Assembly: GCA_025769875.1 (NCBI GenBank)
Contig: JAGFNK010000099.1
Span: forward strand, 1 to 64,000
Reading direction: 5' to 3'
Source: Russula earlei
Taxonomy: Eukaryota > Basidiomycota > Agaricomycetes > Russulales > Russulaceae
DNA: 64,000 nucleotides
Shown in pieces: positions 1 to 11,319 of this stretch (positions are counted from its first letter, which is position 1; every line of letters begins with the position of its first letter). The position numbers and the translations under genes were made by a program. The notes beneath the pieces are model-generated. The model was not told the origin of the DNA. It saw only the letters and a program-made list of their open reading frames with translations, and did not search any database.

Positions 1-146
1 GGACCACATGTCCACAATGGTAACTGAGGATGGCAGAAAGGGAGCCTTAGGGAGGAGCCTGCTCGTGACGTAGAAGTGGCAGACAACTCTCCAAATCGAG
101 CAACCATATCCAAATCTGGCCCTTCAAAACTCCAAATCTGGCACTT

Positions 147-177
147 CAAAACGGCTCAAAACGGCTCAAAACGGCTC
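147..177. repeat. 10-bp tandem repeat AAAACGGCTC, about three units
   Basis: The unit AAAACGGCTC is repeated three times head to tail. Single diverged copies lie on both sides. It directly precedes a GAGCC/GGCTC-rich palindromic stretch, so it is probably part of the same repeat. No coding potential is seen here. Confidence 0.7.
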
Positions 178-231
178 ACGCTGTTTCGAGCTGCGAGCCG
201 TTGAACGGCTTACCTCAGCTCAGATACGGCT

Positions 232-266
232 CCGGCTCGGCTCGAAACGGTTTTGAGCCGAGCCGG
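232..266. repeat. Perfect 12-bp inverted repeat (hairpin)
   Basis: CCGGCTCGGCTC (232-243) is followed after 11 nt by its exact reverse complement (255-266). The stem is GC-rich. The surrounding 120 bp hold many further GGCTC and GAGCC words, so larger fold-backs are possible. It may be the end of a repeat or an extruding palindrome. Its function is unknown. Confidence 0.75.
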
Positions 267-299
267 CGACAGCACTAGGTCCTTATATTGGATGCTAAT

Positions 300-711
300 G
301 GAGATACCATAGCCCCTAGAATGTGTTATTAGACTGACTCTAATAACCTTAGAACAAACTATAAGGCAATGCTAAAAACCTTAATACTGATATTAGGATT
401 GACTCTAAGGACCCTAATAGAACCTTATAAGAGGTCTTATAAGGAACACCTTCTGACTGTCAAAAAGTCTCAGAAAGACTGGCCTAAACTAACTTACAGC
501 AAATGAATCAGATGCTTTGTACATGCACTAGACAGTAAACATGTGGGCACTAGAGGCCCTTACTCATCATATAGAGCCCCCTTACTCAGCAGCTTACTGA
601 GCATGACTGAGCATGCTCACTAAGCACTCCTCAATGTCTTACTCATCTCCTATTGTGCTTGATAACAAGGTTATGACTTGTTCTCTATCTAGTAGTTCCC
701 TTGTAGTATAG
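300..711. repeat. Dispersed repeat R1, copy A, left part
   Basis: The stretch around 322-400, with the words TTATTAGACTGACTCTAATAACC and AGAACAAACTATA, matches 16015-16080 with scattered substitutions. After the Plavaka transposon the repeat resumes at 6696. The transposon therefore appears to have jumped into an older R1 copy. R1 has no open frame. It may be a non-autonomous element or an LTR; its ends are not defined. Confidence 0.6.
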
Positions 712-1230
712 TATCATCAGGAAAAACCTCCCGCGCTGGCGAGAGATAATTAGCACTTATTATCCCTCGCTAGCGTCATTTATCAAAAACTGAAATTATC
801 GTCGCCAGTTTACCCCCAATAATTTTATCGACCATTATCGTCATTATGGATAATAATTTTGCTATTATGATAATTCATGGTTCTTGTTCTATAATTTTGG
901 ATTGGATAGTTCACGACATGATTGATAATAAGTGCTGATAATAGCGCAATAACTTCGCAGTCCATTCAGCTACGCTATGACAGGAATACTAATGTAGGCA
1001 TTTTACAATGCCAAACTAAAATCAAGTTGTACGAGAACGATAATTTGTCCGAGAGAACAATATGAGCGGGTATAATGTCACCGTTGGTTTGAGGGACCAA
1101 GGACGGTGTGAGCTTGCTCAATTGTTGAGTTCTTCAAGGTTGAGTCCAGCAATTGGGACCGAGGTTCTCAATGCTGAAGTGCTGCCGCAAAGGTAGATTA
1201 GTTAAACAAAGTATAGCATGATTTGATTGC

Positions 1231-3049
1231 TCACTGGGCTTTTGTAAAAATATCCGCCATCATCGTGTGGAATGCATTGCCACGATGCTCCTGGATATGG
1301 TTGAATGTGCCAATATGGCCACGATAGACATCAAGGTATGCATTGGCTGAAAAGTCCGTGGCCTGGTGGACACCGGTACGCCACTCATGCAGGGCAGCAT
1401 AGAGCTACATATATAGTTAGAACAAATTTTGAAGACAAGACTAAACTAGACTTACCGCCGTTGCTACCAATGCGACCATTGGTATTGGCACTTCACGCGT
1501 CGTCACCCCAAGGGTGTCTTGATGTGTCGGAAAGCGGTGTCCAAATTTACTCACAAACGAGTTAACACCTCCGGCAAAATACAAATCGTGAATCACATTG
1601 ATTATCCGCGTATTCCGATAGGGACGCGAGCGCATTATGAGACCAAAGTTCGACGAAACCTAACCACACATTAGATGGTATCAAATAAGAATAAGTCCAC
1701 TTACACTTTTGCTGGTTGGAAACGTATAGTTGTAATCTGTTAACTGCTTCTCAACAAAGGCAATGATTGATGCCTTTGATGGGATGGCCGACAACTCAGC
1801 CGAGATGATGGTAGTGTAGCGTTCTTTGGCTTCACGTCGGAAAAGGGGGACGCGACCACGCGGCTGTTGATTCCGTCAGTAACGCCATCTCTCTGGTTGA
1901 GGAACTTACCACAGGGATAATTTTAGTCACGTATTTGTGATCGGACTGGAGGCGCCGATGGATGAATGAGGAACCGGGACGGGAAGAAGCAGCTGATAAA
2001 AGAGCAGCCTTTATCACTGCGAGAACAGTAGGGGCATCAGGGAATGCGTGATCAATGAGCAAACTGGCTTGAACACTATCCACTGCGTCTTGAAGGACGA
2101 GGCGAATTAGTGGGCGTTGCTTAGACAGTGTTACCTTGTTTGAATCTGGAGTAAGTATGAGATCGGTGTCAGCGGGCCAGCGAAATTCAGAAGCCAAAGC
2201 AGTAGCGCTGCTTTGACAATCTTGAGAAGATGGAACGTCGTCAGTTGTCCAAGTTTGGCTGCCAGGCAGTGCACCATCTAAGGCAGAAGGCCCAGGAGGA
2301 GCAACTGAAGCTGACCATGATGGTCTCTACATGAACAGCTTTGAGTTTTAGAAGAGATAAAATGATGTCGCAGACGTACCTCGATTACCATCGCCTCAGA
2401 ACATTTCATGGATGGTTGCTGGGCGGACTCCAGGTCCTCAAGCCAGTCAGTCTCTGACTCTGGGTTGCTATTGTCACCAGTGGTTTCAGTTTCGACAGGT
2501 TCGGTTACAAGACGACGGGCATGTGCACCACCACTATCACCATAGAAAGCGGACACTGGGGAGAAAAAAAAAACGAAAAACGAACCATCAGTGGTTTGTT
2601 TGTTTGGTGACAAACCTTATTTGTCAGCATATGCACGCACTTCGCTCCAACCTCCTTGGCATGGGCATGGCAATGCCCCTGCAATCATCATTCCCTCCTT
2701 GATATCCAAGACCTTTGTGTCCAAGTCAACACATGCAACATCTATGATACCATGTGACACACTGGACTTCTGCGGCACACTGGACTTTCGTGCCTTCTTC
2801 GCAAGTGGGGTATAGGTTGGCTGCACAGCCAAATTGGCAGAGCTGGGGTGATCAGCGTCATCGGAGGATAAGGTGCGTTTATTCCCTACTTTTGATATTA
2901 GATATGCTGACATGAATAAAATTTGAAGTACCTTTTAGATACGTTTCATGATCAATGTTGCTCTGTATCATAGCATCTTCGTTCCTAGATGCCATGTTCC
3001 CCTTGTTAGAAGATTGTCTGGCCACATTGCGACAAGTGCGAGGAGCCAT
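1231..3049 (-). CDS. DUF6532-domain protein, gene inside the Plavaka transposon
   Basis: This is a multi-exon gene. The start ATG (3049) gives MAPRTCRN. Introns with GT-AG ends are visible at about 2931-2886, 2610-2556 and 2378-2322, and further introns lie in the 3' half. The N-terminal half is polar and basic, with a KKARKSS stretch that could be a nuclear signal. The C-terminal half matches the pattern I know for DUF6532, a family of unknown function expanded in Agaricomycetes. It has a helical segment after FRWPADTDLIL, then RSRPYRNTRII, and an end block ALHEWRTG, FSANAYLDVY, HTMMADIF, stopping at TGA 1231. Everything lies within the transposon termini and is divergent from the transposase, so it may be a second transposon protein rather than a host gene. 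Exon borders in 1440-1920 are estimates. Confidence 0.65.
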
Positions 3050-3219
3050 GGATGAAGCAAGATGAAAATAAGAGAGTGGAGGTAAGAATGCTGGAAACGA
3101 CAGGAAGGGTGATGGGGGTTCGACGACCAAGGTGAGTTTCATTTTATGTTAAAAGCACATGGCATATTCTGACAGTGACTTCCCATTCCTCCTCTTCTCG
3201 ACTAGTTGAGCATTCTGTC
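3050..3219. promoter_or_regulatory. Divergent promoter between DUF6532 gene and transposase
   Basis: Only 170 bp separate the two start codons, so both transposon genes must share one control region. I see no clear TATA box. ATG 3142 on the minus strand is in frame with the DUF6532 start and would extend that protein by 31 residues. This makes the region shorter if it is used. Confidence 0.5.
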
Positions 3220-6200
3220 ATGAAAGCCACACAGATTCACTGTCCAGGCTGCAAGCGCAACTTTACCCATCGCGGCTACTCTCAACACGTTGCAAAGACT
3301 AGGAGTGTGCGCTGCCATATAGTGCATAACACCACACCAGCCCATTTGGAGTCTCAGTCCATTCATCGCTCGGCATCATCACTAGCATCATTCCCAACTC
3401 CCACACCCCATATCGTTTCCAATATTGCCTCTTGTGGTGAACGTGACCCTGCTGCGGATGACGGGCCTTTGGCCAATTACCCCATTTTGGGAGTCGTGCA
3501 ATCGGACGGTGAGTATCCACTACAACGCTTATGGCTAACGCTGACCATTGACATTGTAGACTATGATGATGATCAAATCCACAATATGTGCTTACCCGGG
3601 CAGGAAACTGCCATCGAACCGCCATTACCTGCAGATCCGGGGTATCCTGATCACCCACCTGCGTGGACTGAGGCGGGCGAATCAGAGGCCGTGCTAATGG
3701 ACCGATTTCCATTTGGTCACCCTGGCGCTCCGATTTCTGGACCGTATGACATCCATGCAGCAAATGGGTCTAGTGGCGCAGCACCCAGAGACACCATATG
3801 GGCTCCATTCTCCTCCGAAATTGACTGGGAAATCGCACGTTGGGCAAAGATGCGTGGCCCAACATCATCAGCGGTCACAGATCTACTTGCGATCCCTGAG
3901 GTACGTGTACCCCTATGTTCACACATTATAGCACTGAGGGATAGAGAAAGGTCGTCGAGAAGCTTGAGCTTTCCTACAAAACGACAAGGGAATTGAACAA
4001 TATCATCGACAAGAAATTGCCTGGGCGACTGCCATTCAATTGCAAGGAACTGGTCATCGGGCATGAACATCTTCGCTTCTTTTTCCGTGACACCTTACAA
4101 TGTATCCGGGCTCTCTATGGCGACCCCAATTTCATGAAGGACCTTGTGTTTGCGCCCGCGCGACTTTATACCTCCCCTGAGCGAACATCCCGCATCCTCA
4201 ATGAGATGCATACTGGTGATTGGTGGTGGACAGTCCAGGTGCGTAACACCAACTTTCAGTTTTTATTATACACTTACGATGGAGCCAGATGTCCCTCAAA
4301 TCCCATCGCCCGGGTGCAACTATCATTCCCGTCATCATCTCGTCTGACAAAACACAACTTACTGTCTTCCGCGGGAAGACGGCATACCCCATATATCTCA
4401 CAATTGGAAATATCCCGAAAGACATTCGTCGAAAGCCGTCGCGCCACGCACAAGTACTAATCGGTTATATTCCAACAACAAACCTAGAAGGCATGACAAA
4501 CAAGGCAGCTCGACGCCGCGCCTTGGCAAATATATTCCATACATGTATGGAAACTGTTTTGGCCCTGATCAGTTCCTGTGGAGAAACGGGTATTGCTATG
4601 ATGACTGCGGACGGAATATGGCGTCGCTGCCATCCGATATTCGCAGTATTCATCGGTGATTACCCTGAACAGTCTCTCGTCACCTGTACATACAGTGGTC
4701 GCTGCCCCAAGTGTCTGGTTCCTCGTGATCGACTAGGTGTCTTTGAAGAGTTCCCGCCCCGTCTCTCTAGTGACATGAAGCACCTCTATCGCCTAGCAGA
4801 TGGGGATGTAGGTGTGTTCCACAGAGCCTGTCGAGAAGCTGGCCTCAAGCCCGTTTTTCACCCTTTCTGGGAATCTCTCCCATTCGCCGACGTCTTCCTG
4901 TCGATCACCCCTGATATCCTTCATCAACTACTTCAGGGTGTTATGAAGCATCTTATCGCGTGGCTAACGAGCCCAACTGTCTTTGGATCAGCACCAATCA
5001 ACCGACGCTGCCGCCTGTTACCCCCAAATCACAGCATTATGCTCTTTACCAAAGACATAACATCGCTGTCTTATGTTTCAGGACAGGAACACAAAGATAT
5101 CTGTCGTGTTCTCCTTGGGGTCGTTTTCGATATCCCTCTTCTCAGTGGCCATGCATCAATGCGCGTCATCAAAGTAGTGCGCGCACTGCTTGACTTTTTG
5201 TACTTGGCACAGTACCCAAGCCATACGAGTGGTACTCTTACCCGCCTTCAGGACGCGCTCAAACACTTCCACGAGAATAAGGCAGTCTTTGTCGACCTCG
5301 GTACACGGGACGACTTTAACATCCCAAAAATCCACAGTCTCCTTCACTATTGGTCCTCGATCATGTATTTTGGCACAACTGACAACTATAATACAGAACA
5401 AACCGAGCGTCTTCACATAGATTTCGCAAAGGATGCATACCGTGCCACAAACCACAAGGATGAGTACTCACAGATGACCACATGGTTGGAGCGTCACGAG
5501 AAAGTCCAACAGCACATGGCATCCATTAAGCGGCAGCAGCAGGGTGAGCAGTGTGACGCTGACATCAGGACATCAATTGGTCCCTTGCAGACATGTCTCG
5601 GCATTCTCAAGATGGCACATAACCCCACAATGAAGTCGGTATCATTCGATGATCTTGCTGAGATGTATGGCGCGATCGACTTTCAAGATGCCCTGGCTGA
5701 TTTCATTGCTTGGGTTAACAACCCTGATGCCTCAATGGCAACATTGCGCACATGGGCAGCAAACACACTAATCCCATTCCGTGGTGTCCCAGTCTTTCAT
5801 CGGATCAAGTTCATGGCTAGCGATAATGACACTGACCAAATGGAGTCAATTGACTCGGTGCATGTGGAGCCACAACAATCCGATTCACATGGGCGTATCC
5901 TACCAGCAAGATTTGATACTGTTCTTGTTCGTGATGGCACACATAGTAAGCAATTTTTATGAATGTATAACCTAAGCTGACTGTTACCCAAGAGGATCAA
6001 GTTGCGCAAGTACGCGTAGTTTTCCAGATACCAAGTAAAGCTATCCGCGACATCTTCCCATCCCCGGACATCACACCTCCAACTCACCTCGCGTACGTTG
6101 AATGGTTCTCACAGCTTCCAGTCACGCCAGATCATGTCCATCGTATGTATAGGGTATCTAGATTGATTCAAAATGGGCGGCGATCTGCAGGCGTTATCCC

Positions 6201-6351
6201 GGTGAACACTATCGTATGTAGTGTCCACTTGTTCCCGCGATTTGGTCCAGACGCTCCTCCGTCTTTGACTCCCTTTACCATTCTGGAGCATTGCCACACA
6301 TTCTATATCAATCCTTTTGCTAATAGGCTTAGCTACCTGCAATTTGCATAG
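3220..6351 (+). CDS. Plavaka-type transposase, apparently intact
   Basis: Five exons can be followed: 3220-3508, 3560-3900, about 3944-4237, about 4289-5945 and about 5992-6351. All introns are GT-AG and about 40-55 nt. The N-terminus has a zinc-finger-like motif (CPGCKRNF...H), then FPFGHPGAPI and DWEIARWAKMRGP. Next come the family block EMHTGDWWWTVQ, then SSDKTQLT and AYPIYLTIGNIPK. A long catalytic-type region contains LSITPDILHQLLQGVMKHL. The last exon carries VEWFSQLP, GVIPVNTIV and the terminal HTFYINPF. These blocks recur in Agaricomycete Plavaka transposases. No stop or frameshift interrupts the model. The ATG at 3220 is the first in frame after an upstream stretch that lacks one. 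Confidence 0.75.
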
Positions 6352-6695
6352 TAATGACAGTTATTGCGAGACTATTGAAAGTTATTTATGTATTGCTAGT
6401 TCCAACACAGTATTATTGCACGTTAGTGCGCACTATTGCACTTAGCGTTGGTTACTCACTACTGATAGTTCAATTTTGTTACCAAAGAAGTACATCCGCC
6501 TGACCCCCCAGATTGATCGGGCATTACTCGCCAGACTTCTGACAGTTATTGATGTTATTGACACTTATCTGCCCCAACCCCCAATTGATCGGCTGTCTAC
6601 TGACACTTATTTGGCACTTATTACTCCTTATCGTGCATTATCTTTGACTTACTTCGCATTACTCTCGCTAGCACGGGAGGTTTTTCCTGATGATA

Positions 6696-6990
6696 TAAGC
6701 ACTCAATAAAATAGTGGACAGTCTTCAGACTGTCCATTTGATTTGTGGCACTCTTATACCAAGGGTACTCATTTTAGGACCACCCTATCTAGTATTCTGG
6801 TGCTCTCCTTCCATGACCACCTCTCACAGCCAGTACCAGTACCTTTCTGGTACTTGCTACTTGTCTGGACTATACTCTTGGCCAACTTCATCCTTGAACT
6901 TAGTTGACTTGTCTCTGAGCTCCTCTCTCACTCTTGAACTGGATTGTTTAACAGTGAGTTATGACATGACCAGCTTCACCCATCCCCCCC
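6696..6990. repeat. Dispersed repeat R1, copy A, right part
   Basis: From TAAGCACTCAATAAAATAG onward the sequence is a diverged copy of 16092-16350. Both contain GTGGACAGTCTTCAGACTG, a perfect inverted repeat CAGTCT.AGACTG, and later TTGAAC, TTGACTTGTCT and TTTAACAGTGAGT-like words. It has no open frame. It continues the left part at 300-711 across the inserted transposon. Confidence 0.65.
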
Positions 6991-7019
6991 AACAACAGGA
7001 TGCATGATGCATCCTCCCT

Positions 7020-7840
7020 TCACCTCCTCACTTAATTCTGCCTCATTTTCTCCTTCATCCTCCACCACCCATGTCAATGCCCCTGCCCATCACCTTTCAA
7101 GCAGGCCCTTATTGTGCCACTGCTTTTTTTCACCTTTCCACCTTCTTTTGCCATTCCTTTCACCATCAGATCACCCATCTTGGCTTGAGCCCCATGCCTC
7201 CTCTCACTCATCTTGCACACACCTCAGTTGCCATTGCCACCACCATTTGATGCCTCATGCTGTCCCCTCCCATCACCTTGATCATTTTTTCCCTGGAACA
7301 GTAGTAGAAGGATCTGATGTTTCAGACTACAAGGTATGATACCCCATTCTGATTTCCTTTACAATTGCCTCTCTCCTCTTTCACATTATGATCATCTTTG
7401 ATTCCCTCTTGATTACCTTTGTTCTCCTCTACCTTGCAATACTGTATCAGGTCGGGTAGTTGGCCACCTAAACCAATGCAATGCCTTATGGGAGCTGAGA
7501 ACATATTTTGAATGTTTTGAGGGATTAGAAGGGTGGACAAATATCTTAGGATGATGCTATAAGCAGCCATAATTTTAGAGTGCGTTGTTGTCATGCTATG
7601 AATATTTTTGCGAGGCGACTGCCAAACAGAGAAAATCGACGATCTTGGCCACCCGTGGGAATCCTTGCCGTTGACTCCTACCCCCTACTCCAGAATGCTA
7701 ATTTCTTTTTTTCTGAATGTTCTAGTGCATCGATTTGCTTCAAACTTTGGGAGCATATCAATATGTAAGTAGTCTTACAATATTTCAAGTATTTGTGGTA
7801 TCTGATGGTTTTACACGTCTAGGATTTCGACGTCTCTGCC
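7020..7840. other. No gene recognised
   Basis: The sequence is pyrimidine-rich on the plus strand from 7020 to about 7290 and ordinary after that. Several short open frames occur on both strands, but none shows a recognisable domain or a convincing splice pattern. Confidence 0.4.
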
Positions 7841-9135
7841 GTCCTGCCTGGGTCTCAATCTCACCGCATCACCCGCCTTCGCTATTGCCGCCACCTCAGT
7901 CTTGCCCACCTCCGTCGCTGCTCCGTCCGCCCCAGTGGCCCCAGCCTCAGCCTCAGTATCTGCCGTCGTACCAGTTCCGTTCACTGCCAACCCCGTCTTC
8001 GTCTCGTTAGCCGCCGCGCCCTCATCCGCCATAGCACCAGCATTGCCAGCTGTTGCCTCTACGTCTCCCGTCTCCAGCTCAGTCTCGTCTGCCGCCACAG
8101 TAGCCTCAGTCGTGCCAGCCACTGACTTCGCATCAGCCTCCGTCTTAGCCTCGCCCGCACTCGTCACTTCAGCCCAGTCCGCCGTATTGCCAGTATTGCC
8201 AGCCGCTGCCATCTCTGCCATGCCCTCAGCCCCAGTCGTCTCAGTCTCAGCCGCCACCACCACGCCCTCAGCCTCGTCCGTCGCCTCGTCCGCCGCCGTT
8301 CCGGGCCTAGTCCCAGCCACCGCTCTGTCCCCACCGTCTGCCGTCACCCCTGCGTCGCCCACTGCCGTCTCCCTTCCCGTTGCCGTGCCCTCCATTATCG
8401 CCTCCGCTCCATCCGTCTTTGTCGCCGCACCAGTTCCGTCCATCACTGCCTCCTTGGTCTCACCCTCAGTCTTCGTCTCAGCGCCCGCCGCATCAGTCTC
8501 AGTTTCGCGCGACCCAGCACCGCCGCACCGTCGCAACCTCTCGCCACCAGCACCACCCCAGAAGACCAAGAAGGCCTTGGCCACGAACTTAGCCACGACG
8601 CGCCACAAAAGGAGCAGCAGCCGCCACCACACCGCCGCCGCAGGAGAGGCAGCCACCGACGCCAACAGCACACCGCACCCCGCCTCCCACATCGCCTCCC
8701 CGTCTGTTCGTGCGCTCTTGCCCATGTCTGCTGCCAATGGAGACGACCCCGCCACCGCCACCGCAAGACGACAAATGCCACCCTCGTGCAAGCCGCCCCA
8801 CGTATCCTCCTTCTCGAGTCCTCGCCACCTACGCCTCTGTCTACGAACTCATGCTCGCCGCCTACACCTCCGCTCCTTGTCCACGCCCGCTGCTGCCGCC
8901 TGCAATGGAGACGACCACGCCGCCGCCGCCACAAGACAACACCACTGCCACGCAGCTGCCATCTCATCACCGCCGTCCTCGTCTCCATCGCCTCCATCTC
9001 CCATCGCCTTCGCCTCTTCCGTCGTCGCCATCGCCAATCGCCAATCGCCGCCCCCGCATCTTCCACAAGCAGCCGCGACCGCCACCTCAATTCAGATGCG
9101 AAAGGCTCAAAACACTCGCATTCAGACGCTTGACC
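7840..9135. repeat. 1.3-kb low-complexity tract with long frames on both strands
   Basis: The plus strand is built of degenerate GCC, TCC, GTC and CAG triplets. It can be read as a 424-codon frame (7902-9176) made almost only of Ala, Ser, Val, Pro and Thr, followed by an Arg/His/Pro-rich end. The minus strand is also open (8791-7811) as an Ala/Glu/Thr/Gly-rich frame. Part of the block is duplicated: AATGGAGACGACC with its flank occurs near 8737 and again near 8903. Composition alone can keep both frames open, so I do not call a gene. A very low-complexity secreted or Gag-like protein cannot be excluded. Confidence 0.55.
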
Positions 9136-9166
9136 GAGGATGGTCAAAGTTTCAAGCCCCCAGGAG

Positions 9167-9829
9167 TGTAAGGTAGCCATATGGCTGGCCACGGAATCAT
9201 GTGTGGAAACGCAATACGACGTGATGCCTCCTCCTATCCTTTGCCACCTCCCTCTCGTTCCAGGCCGTCCACCGACCGCACACCACAAGCCACACCGCGT
9301 GCGACATCAAGACCTTGATCGCATCGCCCAGGCCATTCGCCACCGACCACACGCGCACGCCACGCCCCGCCTCACGCGACGCGCTTGCGTCTCAAGCCTT
9401 TCACGACCGCCTCGACTGTCTCAACCAGTCTCGATTCTCTTTCATGCCTTTCATCTTTAGTACCTCTCTCCTGTATATAAAAACACCCTAGCTTCTCTGT
9501 AGTAGGGAGAGTTCAGAATAGGACCCCTCTTTGCAACCCACTCCTCTCTGTTGATACCCACCCTTGGATCAAGTTGTATGAACTCGGCGTGCCCCGGGTT
9601 GGCTCCCTACACTCCCTATCCCTTCATCATATTGCTCTTGCCCATTGTCGACTCCCCTTCATCCTGCTCTCACCCCTCCATCATTGTCTACGGACCATTG
9701 TCCTCGCCCCACCATGCACCTATGCACGGACCCTGATGATGTGTCCTCCAACATCCAAACCGAGGGCTCGCTGCCCCCCTCGCCCCTCATCCGAACCGTG
9801 CCATCCCGCGCTCATGGACCCTTAGTTGG
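9167..9829 (+). repeat. Possible solo LTR (weak)
   Basis: A TATATAAA box at about 9473 is followed about 30 nt later by a pyrimidine-rich start-like region, as in LTR promoters. The segment begins TGTAAGG, and AGGAG stands on both sides (9162-9166 and 9830-9834) like a 5-bp target duplication. Against this, the 3' end is GTTGG rather than the usual CA, and no second copy is in the window. The adjacent open frames look spurious. Confidence 0.25.
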
Positions 9830-9834
9830 AGGAG

Positions 9835-10660
9835 TAGCATCCCCGTAGTTTGTAGTATTTAATGCCCAATAGCTACTGTCTCAAACAGAGGTGGACTTTT
9901 GCCTCCTGGTCCCACAGCAATTTCCAAAGGATGACATGCTGATATGGCATGTACAAGTGTCACCGAGCACATTGAGGTGTAAATAAATTCATTTAAAATA
10001 TTCTGAAGGCTACGAGTGAGAGGTCAGGTCAGTCTGATGTCAAGTCCTGGTGGTGCTGGATGCACATTGTCATCTGAGCCCAGTGGGTGTTGCTGAATGC
10101 AGCCTGTCTGAAATGTGAAATGGGAAATGTTGTAGAAATGAATTGAGTAACATGGGCCAGAAAAGTGAAATCACAGTAAAAATTATGGCTGAGAAAGAGC
10201 AGATAGGGAAACGAAACACGAAACACGAAGTTTTGAAGGATTTGCGTCCGAAATGAATCACCTATGGTATGGCCACCACGTTCGGCCTTCCGGTGACCTT
10301 CCCAAATTGGTCATATTGCCGACTCAGCAGCAATCAGATGCCTCTAACTCATCAAGCAATCACTGCCAGTGTAAGAACTTTTGTTTGAGGCAACACTGGA
10401 CATAGTTCTTACTTCCCAAATCAACTACACAGGCATTTATACTCTAGAAAGTTCAGAAAGTCCCCTGTGGCCAACTAGTCAGGGTGGCCAACTACCTGAC
10501 CCCCTACAGTACTTTACTTTCACCCACTTCTAATCACTCTGTTCTGTCATTTCAATGAAGTCTCAATTTATGCATTCTGTACACATCCCACCCCAAGTCT
10601 CCCTTTCTGTCTCCCACCTCTCTTCTCCCACTTCTCTTCTAAATCACTATGTCATCATTT
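9835..10660. other. No gene recognised, CpG-poor
   Basis: This is AT-richer, CpG-poor sequence with only short open frames. It resembles the decayed repeat DNA that follows and is probably old transposon debris. Confidence 0.4.
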
Positions 10661-11301
10661 TGGTGGTTTTGGGCTGCCAGGGGTGCATGCAGAGGAGCAT
10701 GAAAGTGCAACACAGCACATCCCCAGGATCATTTTTGATCACCAATTTTTTTCACTCCCCTCAGGGGAAAGTACATTCTCTTGTGCCCCTCTTAGGCCTT
10801 GTTCAACCCACATCAAAACCAAAAATGTCCAAAGATCAAGAACATTCCACACTGGCTCCATGACCCTCATATCTGAGAAAAATGCAAATGCACAACTCAA
10901 TTGCACACACACACCAAAACCAGAACAAGTGCATCAGCCACATAGAGAGGCAAGTGTTATTTCTGTTGAAGTCCAAAGTCTTTCCACTATACATTTTCAT
11001 TTCTGTCTTACTTCTGTTCCTGACTCCAAAAAGCTCCTAAAAAACACTCTCCTATTTTATTCCTTATGTAACATACTTGTAAAACATATAAAATTAGCCT
11101 CTTATTGCCTGCAAATGTATGAGAATTGTGTTCCCTGTTCTTGAAAACCTTTTGTGTGCACTTCAAACAAGTCCCCTTCTTGTGCTCTACCACTGCTCTG
11201 CATCATTTACATGCATCCCTGACTCTGTGCCGCACCAACAGCCCACCAGCCCATCTTGCCCACTTGCATGTTCCCACCACCTGGGTATCATATCTTCACC
11301 A
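10661..11301 (+). repeat. Copia-2 5' LTR
   Basis: It begins TGGTGGTTTTGGGCTGCC, ends TCTTCACCA, and is 641 bp long. It matches 16957-17605 throughout with many substitutions, mostly C/T and G/A transitions, and small indels. The strong divergence marks an old insertion. Confidence 0.8.
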
Positions 11302-11319
11302 GGTTATGGGCCCTGAAGT
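11302..11319 (+). other. Copia-2 primer-binding site (internal tRNA-iMet type)
   Basis: GGTTATGGGCCC starts directly after the LTR end CACCA. It lacks the TGG expected for priming from a tRNA 3' end. It is instead complementary to the anticodon stem-loop of initiator tRNA-Met, as in Drosophila copia, which primes from a tRNA-iMet fragment. Copia-1 has the same site at 39110. Confidence 0.6.

Larger units (their letters stand above)
712..6695 (+). mobile_element. Plavaka-type DNA transposon with two divergent genes
   Basis: The unit is bounded by inverted termini. The left end (712-753) and the reverse complement of the right end (6656-6695) share TATCATCAGG, the run CATCAGGAAAAACCTCCCG, and then GCT.GCGAGAG, with only a few mismatches. 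Inside are a DUF6532-domain gene on the minus strand (1231-3049) and a multi-exon Plavaka transposase gene on the plus strand (3220-6351), which start 170 bp apart. The target duplication is ambiguous: the flanks are AT-rich, and 2-4 bp (TA or TATA) would fit. No stop or frameshift was found in the spliced transposase, so the copy may be recent or active. The flanks belong to repeat R1. Confidence 0.75.

Noticed and set aside
7811..8791. 326-codon minus-strand frame in the low-complexity tract
   Set aside because: Its length follows from triplet composition, the opposite strand is equally open, and no domain or splice context supports it.
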